From IMG/VR virus record IMGVR_UViG_3300020442_000015, positions 1-64,000 of that record: 64,000 bases of DNA; one strand, 5' to 3'. Made by a program: the position numbers and the translations under genes. The stretch is from a virus. A model generated the notes under the pieces. The model made no database searches, was not told where the DNA came from, and worked only from the letters and a program-made list of their open reading frames with translations. Shown here in pieces: positions 41,992 to 50,670 of this stretch (within the stretch, counting starts at the first letter, position 1; each line of letters begins with the position of its first letter).

Positions 41992-43683
41992 ATGCAGGTA
42001 AACAATGTAGTTATTGTTGGCGGCGGGTCGTCTGGATGGATGACCGCCGCTGCTTTGTTGAAACTATGCCCTTGGGTTAATGTTGTGTTGGTCGAGAGTG
42101 CCAAGCATCCAACTGTGGGTGTTGGTGAATCTACTCTTGGTCACTTCAATAAGTATTTGAAAGCACTGGGTCTTCGTGACGAAGATTGGATGGCAGCGTG
42201 TAATGCCACCTATAAGAATAGTATCCAGTTCACTAATTTTAGAGATAATAACGATTCTGTCTTCCAGTATCCTTTTGGTGTCTATGATTATCATCTAGAC
42301 ACAATGGAAATCGGAATTGGTGGTGGAAATATAGAAGATTTCTTTGACATTCAAGCAAGTATTGGTGCAGGAGAAGATTTGTATGAGTCTCCTGATGGAT
42401 TTGCAACGTACTACAATGCAGAGAATACTCTCCTAGCAACGCATAATAAACAGACAGACAATAAGGATGGTAAGTTCCGTAACTTTGATCCTGCTGTTGA
42501 TGTAGCATATCATCTGGATGCTGAAAAGTTTGGACAGTGGTTGAGAGTAAATGTCTGCGAACCTTGGAAGCAAGTTGATCGCTTCACTCACATTATTGGT
42601 GATGTGCGTGGTATGGTGAAAGATGTGACTGCTGGTGGTTCACCTGCTCAGTCTAATCGTATTATCAAACAACTTGCAGTTAGACTAGACGAATCTAAGA
42701 AAACTATTGGTGTGGTTGGTGATCTGTTCATTGACTGTACTGGTTTCAAGGGTGCATTGATCGAAGGATTGATGAATGTTCGCCATATTAGTTTCGAGAA
42801 AGTTCTTCCTAACAACAAAGCATATTTTGCACGGATTCCCTATGAGGATCAGAAGTTCCGTGAGATTGCAATGCACAACACAACTGATTGTGAGGGTGCA
42901 GAGAATGGTTGGATGTGGACTATTCCACTGTGGGATCGTATCGGTGTAGGATATTGTTGGTCAGATAGATTTGCTATGCCCACTGAGGCAAAGCAAGAGT
43001 TTGAGATGTGGATTGAACGTAAATTCAACATCGAACCAGGCACATATGAGATCAAGGAACTTGACATCAAGCACGGTTATCGTGAGAAGGCGTGGGAACT
43101 GAACTGTCTGTCAATCGGTCTGTCTTATGGTTTTGTTGAACCACTAGAATCTACTGGTCTGTTGACTACACACGAGAACGTTCTCCGTCTGGTTGATGTC
43201 TTGAAGCGCCGTAAAGGATATGTTACCAATCTGGAAAGATCGTGGTATAATTATCAAGCACAGCGTGAAGTGATCGGTTTCAGCAAGTTTGTGGCAATGC
43301 ACTATGCACTGTCTATGCGTACTGATAACCCTTATTGGCGTCACGCCACACAACGCTGTGATTATATGGAAGATAACTTTGATGGTAATGTCAAAGTGAA
43401 TGATAACTATGAGCGTATGGGTGACATTCTGGACAACAACTGTCCACTTGCTGCCAATATGCTTGGTATGAATTATATTGCTGCTGGTATGGGTCTGCGC
43501 CTTGGTACTAGGTTTAGTTACCACGATATGGACCTAGATACTTTGGCAATTAAGAAACAGGATAGAGAAGAGTACATTGCATATGTACACAACGAAGTTC
43601 ACAAACTTCCTTCTCATTACCAGTATCTACTTGACAACATTTATGGAGGAGTTGATGAAATTCGGGATTCCCTGGAGGCGTAA
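41992..43683 (+). CDS. Flavin-dependent tryptophan halogenase family
   Basis: The 563-residue protein has the FAD site VVIVGGGSSGWMTAAAL at 6-22, the conserved TVGVGEST at 41-48, the lysine of TYKNSIQF at residue 75 that aligns with the catalytic Lys of PrnA-type enzymes, the WMWTIP motif at 307-312 and FVEPLESTG at 381-389. All key parts are present. Such enzymes use FADH2, O2 and halide to chlorinate or brominate indoles. No flavin reductase is seen here. The true substrate may be a peptide or other aromatic. Confidence 0.92.
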   Translation: MQVNNVVIVGGGSSGWMTAAALLKLCPWVNVVLVESAKHPTVGVGESTLGHFNKYLKALGLRDEDWMAACNATYKNSIQFTNFRDNNDSVFQYPFGVYDYHLDTMEIGIGGGNIEDFFDIQASIGAGEDLYESPDGFATYYNAENTLLATHNKQTDNKDGKFRNFDPAVDVAYHLDAEKFGQWLRVNVCEPWKQVDRFTHIIGDVRGMVKDVTAGGSPAQSNRIIKQLAVRLDESKKTIGVVGDLFIDCTGFKGALIEGLMNVRHISFEKVLPNNKAYFARIPYEDQKFREIAMHNTTDCEGAENGWMWTIPLWDRIGVGYCWSDRFAMPTEAKQEFEMWIERKFNIEPGTYEIKELDIKHGYREKAWELNCLSIGLSYGFVEPLESTGLLTTHENVLRLVDVLKRRKGYVTNLERSWYNYQAQREVIGFSKFVAMHYALSMRTDNPYWRHATQRCDYMEDNFDGNVKVNDNYERMGDILDNNCPLAANMLGMNYIAAGMGLRLGTRFSYHDMDLDTLAIKKQDREEYIAYVHNEVHKLPSHYQYLLDNIYGGVDEIRDSLEA

Positions 43684-44440
43684 GAAACCGTGGTTGCGGT
43701 TCTTCTCACTCGAACCAGGACTTGCTGAGAATTATCCACTAATACCCACATCATCTATTAAGAGGACGTGGCAGGATAAGGAGCACAAAGAATCACGATG
43801 CCCATTTATGGGCACACAGAATGTTGCTAACTGTCCTGGTTTGAAACAAATCACTAGGATGGGTTATGTTGTTACTGCTCCTATGGACTTCACTATCATC
43901 ACTAATGGTGATGGAGTATCTTACGAGTGGGAAACACCAGCAACATTCGCAAGGCATAGTAACTACATCGGGGATCACTCTCCTGATCAGGTTGTACCAC
44001 TGGTTGATAATCCTCGGGATTGTTTGGCACATATTATCAAACTAGAGACACCTTGGCGTGTTCGTGCTAGTGATGATCTTGTGTTTATGCAACTTCCTGT
44101 TTATTGGAATAATGAGTCAAGATTTGAAGCAGTTGCTGGGATCTATGATCCTAGATTTGCAATGCAGGTGAATGTGCAACTGCTATGGTATGTTATGGAT
44201 GGTCATACGTTGGTCAAGGCAGGTACACCCCTAGCACAGTTTGTGCCTGTTCCAAGATCATCTATCGAGAGAACTTGGTACGATATGACTATAGATAATG
44301 CAACCCAAGAAGATTGGGATCTTGAAGCAGCGTTCAACTATAGTCTCAGAGCAGAATACTCGACAGAAGACACAGTTAATGCTAAGATCAAGCGTGCTAT
44401 GCGTGCTATTAACTATCACAGCAATGGAAAAACCCGATGA
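43655..44440 (+). CDS. Protein of unknown function, DUF6065-like
   Basis: The ATG at 43655 was chosen because GGAGGAG lies just before it; it overlaps the halogenase by 29 bases. The 261-residue product has FFSLEPGLAENYPLIPTSSI, then FTIITNGDGVSYEWE, PVYWNNESRFEAVAGIYDPRF and KAGTPLAQFVPVPRS. This resembles families found near tryptophan halogenases (DUF6065), though I cannot confirm that. A relative is at 45859. It lacks obvious catalytic motifs; a cupin-like fold is possible. Confidence 0.55.
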   Translation: MKFGIPWRRKKPWLRFFSLEPGLAENYPLIPTSSIKRTWQDKEHKESRCPFMGTQNVANCPGLKQITRMGYVVTAPMDFTIITNGDGVSYEWETPATFARHSNYIGDHSPDQVVPLVDNPRDCLAHIIKLETPWRVRASDDLVFMQLPVYWNNESRFEAVAGIYDPRFAMQVNVQLLWYVMDGHTLVKAGTPLAQFVPVPRSSIERTWYDMTIDNATQEDWDLEAAFNYSLRAEYSTEDTVNAKIKRAMRAINYHSNGKTR

Positions 44441-44787
44441 CTATTGACGAACTGATTCAGAACTTTCACCTCCAGAAGGAGGCAGTACAAGAACTTATCA
44501 AGGGATATGATAGGGACTTCTCTAATAAAAAACTCAATCCATATGGTGTGACAACTATTGAGTTCCAACAACGTAGTGATGCGTTTGCTCAACAGTCTCG
44601 CCTTGAAGGTGCTATTGATGCACTCTATATTGTGAAACGTGATATTATGGGAGAGGAAGGTGATGTTCCTATTCCTAGCGCAGCACTAGATATTGCTGAG
44701 CAGGATATGGAAATGGAAATTGTTGGTCAAACCAGCGATGACAACCTCCCACTAGATGATGACATCCCAGGTGATCCAAGTTACTAA
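44437..44787 (+). CDS. Acidic hypothetical protein, 116 residues
   Basis: ATGA overlap with the previous gene. The first 65 residues are helical (LIQNFHLQKEAVQELIKGYD) and the tail is acidic, ending NLPLDDDIPGDPSY. It overlaps the next gene by 32 bases. No motif is recognised. The composition suggests a small partner or carrier protein of the enzyme cluster. Confidence 0.55.
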   Translation: MTIDELIQNFHLQKEAVQELIKGYDRDFSNKKLNPYGVTTIEFQQRSDAFAQQSRLEGAIDALYIVKRDIMGEEGDVPIPSAALDIAEQDMEMEIVGQTSDDNLPLDDDIPGDPSY

Positions 44788-45361
44788 ACCACATCAGTTT
44801 CATCCAAACTATCTTTGGAAGACACAGTATGATTTTAACTATGAAGGTAGTCCCCTTCAGACACATTGTGGTCAACTGTTAGATCATACTGGTAGGTCCT
44901 CAGTATTAGAAACTGGCAACGCATTTTCAACAGCAGGTAATCTTCAGCAGTCTCCACATCATTGGGAGATACTTGAAGATTTTCTTGTCTGGATGCAAGC
45001 ACAGATTATTCCTATCTGGGATCACTGGAACTATTTCCCGTGTATGCCTCAACCATTTAATTCGTGGGTGAATCTACATAAGAGAGGAGGAGAAACACTA
45101 GAGCACTATCACTCACCCTGTCCACTTGTGGTGTCGTGCTATTTGAAGTGTCCTCCTAATTCTGGTAACTTTCTTGTCAGAGATCCGTTTGAGTATCATC
45201 TCTTCGGTACACCATCTGAACCACAAGAAAAATTATGGACAGAGATACCAGTACAAACAAATGACATCCTAATCTTCCCTGGTTGGTTGAAACATAAGAC
45301 ACAACCAAATGAGACTGACGAAGACCGAATTGTTCTCACTCTAAATTATGAAGGTAATTAA
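44756..45361 (+). CDS. 2OG-Fe(II) oxygenase-like protein (cluster 1)
   Basis: The 201-residue protein has TLEHYHSPCPLVVSCYLKCP with H117/H119 as iron ligands, VQTNDILIFPGWLKHKTQP with distal H180, and R191 in DRIVLTLNYE. It fits the TIGR02466-like oxygenases. It lies in the halogenase cluster. It starts at ATG 44756 or 44759. Confidence 0.75.
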   Translation: MMTSQVIQVTKPHQFHPNYLWKTQYDFNYEGSPLQTHCGQLLDHTGRSSVLETGNAFSTAGNLQQSPHHWEILEDFLVWMQAQIIPIWDHWNYFPCMPQPFNSWVNLHKRGGETLEHYHSPCPLVVSCYLKCPPNSGNFLVRDPFEYHLFGTPSEPQEKLWTEIPVQTNDILIFPGWLKHKTQPNETDEDRIVLTLNYEGN

Positions 45362-45869
45362 AAATGTTATCTCTCCGCTGTATGCGGACAAGATTGAAGA
45401 ACTGATGAGTGATGTACAATTTCAGTGGGGATTTCTGAAAGATGTAACTTACGTCGATCAGGCAGCATTTGGTGCTAATCGTGGAACCCCAGGATTTGCA
45501 CATTTATTCTTCGACGCACAAAATGGTCATCAGTCTGACCATTGTAATTTTATCCTCCCTCTGTTCTATACACTCTGTGGTGATGGATTCCACGAGTTAA
45601 TAAGGATTAAGGGAGGATTGCTTTTACCAACGCAAGAAGGATATAATAATAAACACGTGGATTTTGACTTTCCACACACGACAGCATTGTATTATGTTAA
45701 TGATTCAGACGGCGACACGCTCTTCTTCAATGACAATTTGGAGATTGTTAATCGAGTTAAACCAGAGAAAGGAAAACTAATTATTTTTGATGGTTCTATT
45801 TTACACGCATCGTCCTGTCCTACCTCCCACACAAATAGAATTGTGATAAATTTCAACTATGTCAAGTAA
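45348..45869 (+). CDS. 2OG-Fe(II) oxygenase-like protein (cluster 2)
   Basis: The 173-residue protein has HVDFD with H103 and D105, followed by TTALYYVNDSDGDTLFF. The distal site is KGKLIIFDGSILHAS with H153, and R164 is in NRIVINFNYV. This is a full HxD...H...R set. It overlaps both neighbours by 11-14 bases. It is most like the oxygenases at 47975 and 60760. Confidence 0.8.
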   Translation: MKVIKNVISPLYADKIEELMSDVQFQWGFLKDVTYVDQAAFGANRGTPGFAHLFFDAQNGHQSDHCNFILPLFYTLCGDGFHELIRIKGGLLLPTQEGYNNKHVDFDFPHTTALYYVNDSDGDTLFFNDNLEIVNRVKPEKGKLIIFDGSILHASSCPTSHTNRIVINFNYVK

Positions 45870-46548
45870 GATTTTCTACTATCAATATGAAGGTGCTCGT
45901 GATCCAATCACGATGCTAGATTCTCCTCTTGATATAGAAGGAGTGGGTCTTGAACCAAGAAAAGAGATCGACAATCACTCTCCAAAGGATACACCGTTCT
46001 ACGATTGTCCTGCGTGGAGTCATCGTGCTAAGCGAGAGTTCGTAGTTTATGCACCTCGTGACATCACACTGCACGTTAATAACGAAACAGGAGAACTTCA
46101 CGCACCAAATATTTCACAGGAAGATTTTGAGAGATGGGTGAACGTACAAGATGCAACGTTGCCTATCACCACAATTCAGATTCCTGTCCCTATGTTTCTA
46201 TTCTGGACAGAGAGTAAGAATATTTGGATCGAACAGATTGACCATCCACAGACAGCATCAAAGAATAATTTCACACTGGTGACAGGATGGTTCAATCTCT
46301 CTTCTTGGTGTCGTCCTATCTCTCTAGGTGTGCGTCTGGTTGATGATAAGAAACCCATCATAATTAAACGTGGTGATCCACTATATAAGATCAGGTTTAT
46401 GAAGGAAGGAAACTTCAATAAAACTTTCGAGTTGGTGAAGTCACGACCTGAACCTGAAATTATGTTGGATGTTCACAAACGTGTCAAAGCGAAAAAGATC
46501 ATTCCATATCTTTCCGACAAACTTATCTTTGGGTGTCCGTTCAAATGA
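45859..46548 (+). CDS. Protein of unknown function, relative of the 43655 product
   Basis: The 229-residue protein has CPAWSHRAKREFVVYAPRDI, QIPVPMFLFWTESKNIWIEQ, the phrase TGWFNLSSWCRPISLGVRLV and IIKRGDPLYKIRF. The order of parts parallels the 261-residue protein (vision of a strand block followed by GDPLYKIRF/GTPLAQFVP). No catalytic motif is certain. Because two relatives sit in the halogenase cluster, they may recognise its substrate. Confidence 0.5.
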   Translation: MSSKIFYYQYEGARDPITMLDSPLDIEGVGLEPRKEIDNHSPKDTPFYDCPAWSHRAKREFVVYAPRDITLHVNNETGELHAPNISQEDFERWVNVQDATLPITTIQIPVPMFLFWTESKNIWIEQIDHPQTASKNNFTLVTGWFNLSSWCRPISLGVRLVDDKKPIIIKRGDPLYKIRFMKEGNFNKTFELVKSRPEPEIMLDVHKRVKAKKIIPYLSDKLIFGCPFK

Positions 46549-47195
46549 ATAATTACGCTGAAGAGTTTGTTCCCACAACGGTGATCGATAATTTCTTTGA
46601 GACACCATCACTCGTGAGAGCATTTGCTCAACAACAAGAATACTTTCTCTGCACAGATCACCCTCGTGGTGGTAATTGGCCAGGGAAAAGATGTAACCTG
46701 TTAAATGAGATCGATCCAGTCTTTCACGAGATTGTGTGTAAGAAACTGGTAAGGTATCTTCCACATCATCAAGCATTTGACATCGCAGATATGACATTTC
46801 ATATGTGTGATGGAGCAAACTCTCCTGGGTGGATCCACACTGACCCACCACATTTGGGCATCGGTGCTGTTATCTATTTGAATCAAGGTATTAGACCAGG
46901 CACAGGAACTTGTCTGTATGATGTACCGCCTGGGTTTAATGGTCAGGGATATGAAGAAGAGTTCCAACAACAACTTGCTCTTCAGGGTACACCTGAGGCA
47001 GCAAAGTTCGAGAAGTATAAAGAAGATTGTAATGGTGTATTTCGACCGTCAGTGACTGTTGAAGCACGCTATAATCGATGTATACTATTTGATGGACGTA
47101 AATACCACGGAGGTATGAACTTCTTTGGTAATGACGTTACTGATGCTAGACTAACACTTGTATTCTTTGGGAGGGGTATTTTAATTGGACCTTGA
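46545..47195 (+). CDS. DUF6445-like 2OG-oxygenase-fold protein (cluster 3)
   Basis: The ATG at 46545 overlaps the previous stop. The 216-residue product matches the DUF6445 pattern: IDNFFETPSLVRAFAQQQEY, NWPGKRC, SPGWIHTDPP with H98 and D100, GIGAVIYLNQ, a C-terminal GRKYHGGMNFFG with H188, and R202. The family is 2OG-oxygenase-like. The substrate is unknown. Confidence 0.7.
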   Translation: MNNYAEEFVPTTVIDNFFETPSLVRAFAQQQEYFLCTDHPRGGNWPGKRCNLLNEIDPVFHEIVCKKLVRYLPHHQAFDIADMTFHMCDGANSPGWIHTDPPHLGIGAVIYLNQGIRPGTGTCLYDVPPGFNGQGYEEEFQQQLALQGTPEAAKFEKYKEDCNGVFRPSVTVEARYNRCILFDGRKYHGGMNFFGNDVTDARLTLVFFGRGILIGP

Positions 47196-47820
47196 AACAC
47201 TTGCTGACAATAAACTGTACCTGATTAAAGGTGCACTCAGTACAGATCTCTGTGAGTATCTGAAGACTGAGTTTATGATGATTAAGGACATCATTGAGGC
47301 AAACCCGATGGGTCCAACCAGTGATCCTATTATGCCTGGGGCATTTGCAATGTATTCACCTATTTGTTTTGAAGCAATGGGTGATAAGATCAAACCACAG
47401 ATTGAGGAAGTGCTCGATGCAGAACTATGGCAAACCTTTTCCTACGCGAGGGTGTACGTTAAGGGTACCAATCTTGTACGACATCGTGATAGAACCTCAG
47501 GAGAATGGGTCGGTAATGTTTGCATCACTCGTGATGATACCGATTGGCCCTTCTATATTGAGATCGATGGAAAGTCGCATCAAATTGTCCTCAATCAAGG
47601 CGATTTATTGATATTCAGGGGACACAAAGATTTCCACTGGAGACCAAAATATCAGGGAGATCTTCAAATCCAAGCATTTGTCTCTTATGTTGACAAAAAT
47701 GGCAAATATAGTAAGAATAAGTGGGATGGTCGCCCTGGTCTTGCTTATCCTTGGGAAACTGCATCCGAAGAGATACAGTATGAACAGTCGATGATTAACT
47801 CTTCACCTTATTACACCTGA
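47185..47820 (+). CDS. 2OG-Fe(II) oxygenase-like protein (cluster 4), TTG start
   Basis: The TTG at 47185 starts a 211-residue protein overlapping its neighbour by 11 bases. It has YVKGTNLVRHRDRTSGEW with H100 and D102, NVCITRDDTDWPFYIE and NQGDLLIFRGHKDFHWR with H147/H151. The distinct short spacing differs from the other cluster members. The stop overlaps a 52-residue gene. Confidence 0.75.
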   Translation: MDLETLADNKLYLIKGALSTDLCEYLKTEFMMIKDIIEANPMGPTSDPIMPGAFAMYSPICFEAMGDKIKPQIEEVLDAELWQTFSYARVYVKGTNLVRHRDRTSGEWVGNVCITRDDTDWPFYIEIDGKSHQIVLNQGDLLIFRGHKDFHWRPKYQGDLQIQAFVSYVDKNGKYSKNKWDGRPGLAYPWETASEEIQYEQSMINSSPYYT

Positions 47821-47978
47821 TGAATTTTGACTCTGAAGAACTGAAGTATCTGCTCACAGTATTGGGCAGAACATCATCTTTCACCCGTGCTAGAGGTGAA
47901 CAAATCGATCACCCAACAATTAAACATCAACGTATTGAACGTAAAGTTCAAGATCAACTAAGACGTTTGCATCAATGA
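47820..47978 (+). CDS. Small basic protein, 52 residues
   Basis: The ATG at 47820 overlaps the previous TGA, and the TGA overlaps the next ATG (47975). The product starts MNFDSEELKYLLTVLGR and is rich in Arg and Gln in its second half. It is unrecognised. Its perfectly fitted overlaps on both sides argue that it is real. Confidence 0.55.
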   Translation: MNFDSEELKYLLTVLGRTSSFTRARGEQIDHPTIKHQRIERKVQDQLRRLHQ

Positions 47979-48598
47979 AACTAACAATCGAAAATCCATT
48001 CGATACATTCTATAAGAAGGCAAAAGATGTCATCGTGTTTGATGATATTATTCCTGAGGTATACCAAAATTGGTTGATAGATTGTATCAAGAATGAAGAC
48101 CTGATGTGGCACCGTAAGGATGCTGCAATTAGTGATATGTTTGAGGATGATCCTCGCAATGGATTCTGCAACTTTCACTATCTCTTTGATAAGGATGAGG
48201 GTGGAGAGTTGAGTCCATTGTGTAATGCGTTTATGCCACTGGCATTGCAGTTTAGAGAGAAACTTCAGGCAGAATGTTTGTTTCGTATGCGTGTGAATTG
48301 TGTGCCTGCTTGGCACTCTAATCAAGTACAACTTCCACACGTTGATTCGTATCATTTTGAAGCGTGGAATGTTATCTACTACATTGATGACAGTAATGGT
48401 GATACAATCATCTATGATGAACGTACGAGAGATCATCAAGAATACTTGAAGATTGCAACGAGAGATATGTACACAGTTAAGACAGCAGTATCACCCAAGA
48501 AAGGACGTGCTGTTGCTATTAAAGGTGATCTCTTTCACGCTTCTACATTGCCAATGGGAACTTGGAGACCAGTGTTAAATATGGTAGTACATTCTTGA
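47975..48598 (+). CDS. 2OG-Fe(II) oxygenase-like protein (cluster 5)
   Basis: The 207-residue protein has PHVDSYHFEAWNVIYYIDDS with H122 and D124, KKGRAVAIKGDLFHASTLP with H188 and R198 in WRPVLNMVVHS. The set HxD...H...R is complete. It begins at ATG 47975. Similar arrangement to cluster member 2. Confidence 0.8.
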   Translation: MKLTIENPFDTFYKKAKDVIVFDDIIPEVYQNWLIDCIKNEDLMWHRKDAAISDMFEDDPRNGFCNFHYLFDKDEGGELSPLCNAFMPLALQFREKLQAECLFRMRVNCVPAWHSNQVQLPHVDSYHFEAWNVIYYIDDSNGDTIIYDERTRDHQEYLKIATRDMYTVKTAVSPKKGRAVAIKGDLFHASTLPMGTWRPVLNMVVHS

Positions 48599-48600
48599 TT

Positions 48601-49275
48601 ATGGATAAAGTCTATAAGGTATATGATGGTGACGCTCACTGTTTGTGGAGGTCACCTGTTGTTGTAAATGAACAAGATGAGATGATTGCACAACTTGGTC
48701 GTGCACATCGTCATTTCAAGAATACTTTCACTGGGTTCGATTCTTCTCTCACTGGTAATGAATTGACTCTTGGTGCTCTACCTAACTTGTTCTCACAACA
48801 GGAACAACGAGAGGATGACAAAGTATTTCTAGATGGTGAGAAGGATTTCAGTGGTTATAGGTTCTATAATATATTTGCACTGACAGCACCATCACCACTA
48901 TTTTGGCAACTATATCGTGACATTCAAACTGTAGTTCGCACAACACTTGCACACGATGAACCACTGTATATGCAATGTTGGATGAATTATCATACTCCTG
49001 ACAAGGTATTGAAGTGGCACGATCATAAGTTTCCATACCACGGTTATGTGAGTATTGATCCCAAGAATACCACCACTAAGTTTAGAAACGGTGAGGATCC
49101 TGTCCTCTATGAGATCAATAACGAAGTGGGAAACATATATTTTGGTGCTGCCCCAGGCAGGTATCACAAAGTATTCGTAAACGATGACTTCGGGGGTAGA
49201 CGAATTACCCTTGGATTTGATATAGTAGAGACGCCTGATCTTCCTGACGATCAGTTCTCACTAATCCCTATCTAA
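48601..49275 (+). CDS. 2OG-Fe(II) oxygenase-like protein (cluster 6)
   Basis: The ATG at 48601, two bases after the previous stop, gives 224 residues. The core is LKWHDHKFPYHGYVSIDPKN with H140/D141/H142, then NEVGNIYFGAAPGRYHKVFV with H189, and R201 in GGRRITLGFDI. It is more distant from the other members. The gene ends the oxygenase run and a CTAAATA element overlaps its stop. Confidence 0.75.
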   Translation: MDKVYKVYDGDAHCLWRSPVVVNEQDEMIAQLGRAHRHFKNTFTGFDSSLTGNELTLGALPNLFSQQEQREDDKVFLDGEKDFSGYRFYNIFALTAPSPLFWQLYRDIQTVVRTTLAHDEPLYMQCWMNYHTPDKVLKWHDHKFPYHGYVSIDPKNTTTKFRNGEDPVLYEINNEVGNIYFGAAPGRYHKVFVNDDFGGRRITLGFDIVETPDLPDDQFSLIPI

Positions 49276-49278
49276 ATA
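49272..49278 (+). promoter_or_regulatory. Late-promoter-like element CTAAATA
   Basis: CTAAATA overlaps the stop of the last oxygenase gene and lies 24 bases before the CpeS-like gene. Confidence 0.45.
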
Positions 49279-49301
49279 CTGTTAAGCAACTTCGACAACT
49301 T

Positions 49302-49811
49302 ATGGACACACGAGTCACTAACTGGATGGATCGTTCTTGTGGTAGATGGACTTCATATCGTAGGTATATCTACACCAAGTTCAACAAACAAATTAAGTAT
49401 GAAACAACATTGATTTGTGACAAGAGATCTGACAACAGTTGGGGTAGTCAATGGTGTTCAAAAGATGAGGAAGGCAACTACTTCAGTGAAGGAGATATGG
49501 AACTATTCATCACTCCTGACAATAAGTGTGAGCGTTCCAGAGGTTATATGTCAGAAGAACCAGACACAAGTGACATCTCAGTGATCGATGATGATTGCCT
49601 TGTCTGGGAAACTTCGTATAATGGTATGACATTCCGCGAGGAGATTCGTCTCTGCGAGAATGACACCGTTAGGTTGAGACAAACCTACGGCAAGAAGTTG
49701 TCCGATGGGACAGTTTTTCTTGTTGGACAGTATTACGAAAAACGTTCTGGGGGGAACGAAAATGTACCTGAAGTCACAGATTCTGTCAGAGAATCAGAAG
49801 TGCATACTTAG
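49302..49811 (+). CDS. CpeS/CpcS-like bilin lyase
   Basis: The 169-residue protein has the CpcS/CpeS pattern: WMDRSCGRWTSYRRYIY at the start, CERSRGYMSEEPD in the middle, and CLVWETSYNGMTFREEIRLC followed by TVRLRQTYG. Members attach bilins to phycobiliproteins in Synechococcus-type hosts. The length fits the family's roughly 170-200. With the CpeT-like pair it makes three bilin-lyase relatives in this window. Confidence 0.7.
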   Translation: MDTRVTNWMDRSCGRWTSYRRYIYTKFNKQIKYETTLICDKRSDNSWGSQWCSKDEEGNYFSEGDMELFITPDNKCERSRGYMSEEPDTSDISVIDDDCLVWETSYNGMTFREEIRLCENDTVRLRQTYGKKLSDGTVFLVGQYYEKRSGGNENVPEVTDSVRESEVHT

Positions 49812-49950
49812 AAAAGCACTTATGTTATATCTGGCAAATACGCACCGCAAGCACCACAACAAACAGATCAGTGACACTCAATTAACTGTCACAGAGTGCA
49901 ACCTCGATGAGATTGCAGATCTGCTACACTTAAGGCACGTCCTTAAATGA
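49762..49950 (+). CDS. Hypothetical protein, 62 residues
   Basis: The ATG at 49762 lies inside the previous gene after a GGGGGG tract. The product is basic and helical (KCILRKALMLYLANTHRKHHN) and then acidic. It has no recognised motif. Its stop overlaps the next ATG. Confidence 0.5.
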   Translation: MYLKSQILSENQKCILRKALMLYLANTHRKHHNKQISDTQLTVTECNLDEIADLLHLRHVLK

Positions 49951-50279
49951 CGACGCCTCTCTTTCTATCGGAGTCCGTACCTTTGGAAGTAAGAAACATT
50001 CTCAAGGCACTTGAAGTGGGTATGCCTGCAAAATGGGGCACGATTCAAGGAGAGATCGAGTACATTGGGGACGAATATCTCACCATTTGTGTTGCTTCTA
50101 AGGAGCAATGTGATGAGCATTGTTTTCGCAAAGAAACCAAATGTTGTGTTATAGTATATCAAGCGGACTGGGATGATCTTGAGATTGATCCTGCTGTCTT
50201 TCAATATAAGAAAGCATACAGGGGAAAAACTAACGATCACCCAGGAAACGAGATGCTCCCACCTACCGATCAACGATGA
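49947..50279 (+). CDS. Conserved hypothetical protein, 110 residues
   Basis: The product has PAKWGTIQGEIEYIGDEYLTI and four cysteines in CDEHCFRKETKCCVIVY. The cysteine-rich strand and the small size suggest a compact beta fold, possibly metal-binding. ATGA overlaps on both ends. No function is recognised. Confidence 0.6.
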   Translation: MTTPLFLSESVPLEVRNILKALEVGMPAKWGTIQGEIEYIGDEYLTICVASKEQCDEHCFRKETKCCVIVYQADWDDLEIDPAVFQYKKAYRGKTNDHPGNEMLPPTDQR

Positions 50280-50449
50280 GAAACTACGCAACCGAAATGT
50301 ACACATACAACGACAAGTTGTATAAACAGATCTGTCTTTATTATGAACAAATTCAACGTGACGTGGAAGAAGCAAAAGAAACGAGGAAGTTTCTCAACTC
50401 AGCAAGTTACGTTCCTAAGTCTGTCGGACGCGGTATGGTACAGCACTGA
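50276..50449 (+). CDS. Small helical protein, 57 residues
   Basis: ATG overlaps the previous stop. The product is MRNYATEMYTYNDKLYK at the start, a charged helix and then SASYVPKSVGRGM. It is overlapped over 107 bases by another small gene in a different frame (50343). No function is known. Confidence 0.45.
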   Translation: MRNYATEMYTYNDKLYKQICLYYEQIQRDVEEAKETRKFLNSASYVPKSVGRGMVQH

Positions 50450-50510
50450 GTTGCAATTAGATCCCAAATGTACTAAGATTGAAGTAATTCCGATCTTTCA
50501 CGATGACTGA
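50343..50510 (+). CDS. Small conserved-looking protein, 55 residues
   Basis: ATG 50343 to TGA 50508-50510. The product has a basic start (MNKFNVTWKKQKKRGSF) and then FLSLSDAVWYSTELQLD and VEIVPIF-like end (IEVIPIFHDD). I believe proteins with this DAVWYS segment are common in cyanophages. It overlaps the preceding frame extensively. Unknown function. Confidence 0.5.
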   Translation: MNKFNVTWKKQKKRGSFSTQQVTFLSLSDAVWYSTELQLDPKCTKIEVIPIFHDD

Positions 50511-50670
50511 CGCCGAATCTGCTAAGATGTGGGAGAACCGTTATTGGTCTCTACGTCGATGGATTGAAAAACAACGTCTTGACATTGATTCAATGTCTGA
50601 CGATGATGCCACAGTTGACCTATTCTGGGAAACCCTTGTAATTGACAATCAAAATGATCGGAAACCTTGA
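50503..50670 (+). CDS. Small acidic protein, 55 residues
   Basis: ATGA overlap with the previous stop at 50503. The product starts MTDAESAKMWENRYWSLRR and ends in a hydrophilic tail. Trp-rich helix; no motif recognised. It overlaps the next gene slightly. Confidence 0.5.
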   Translation: MTDAESAKMWENRYWSLRRWIEKQRLDIDSMSDDDATVDLFWETLVIDNQNDRKP

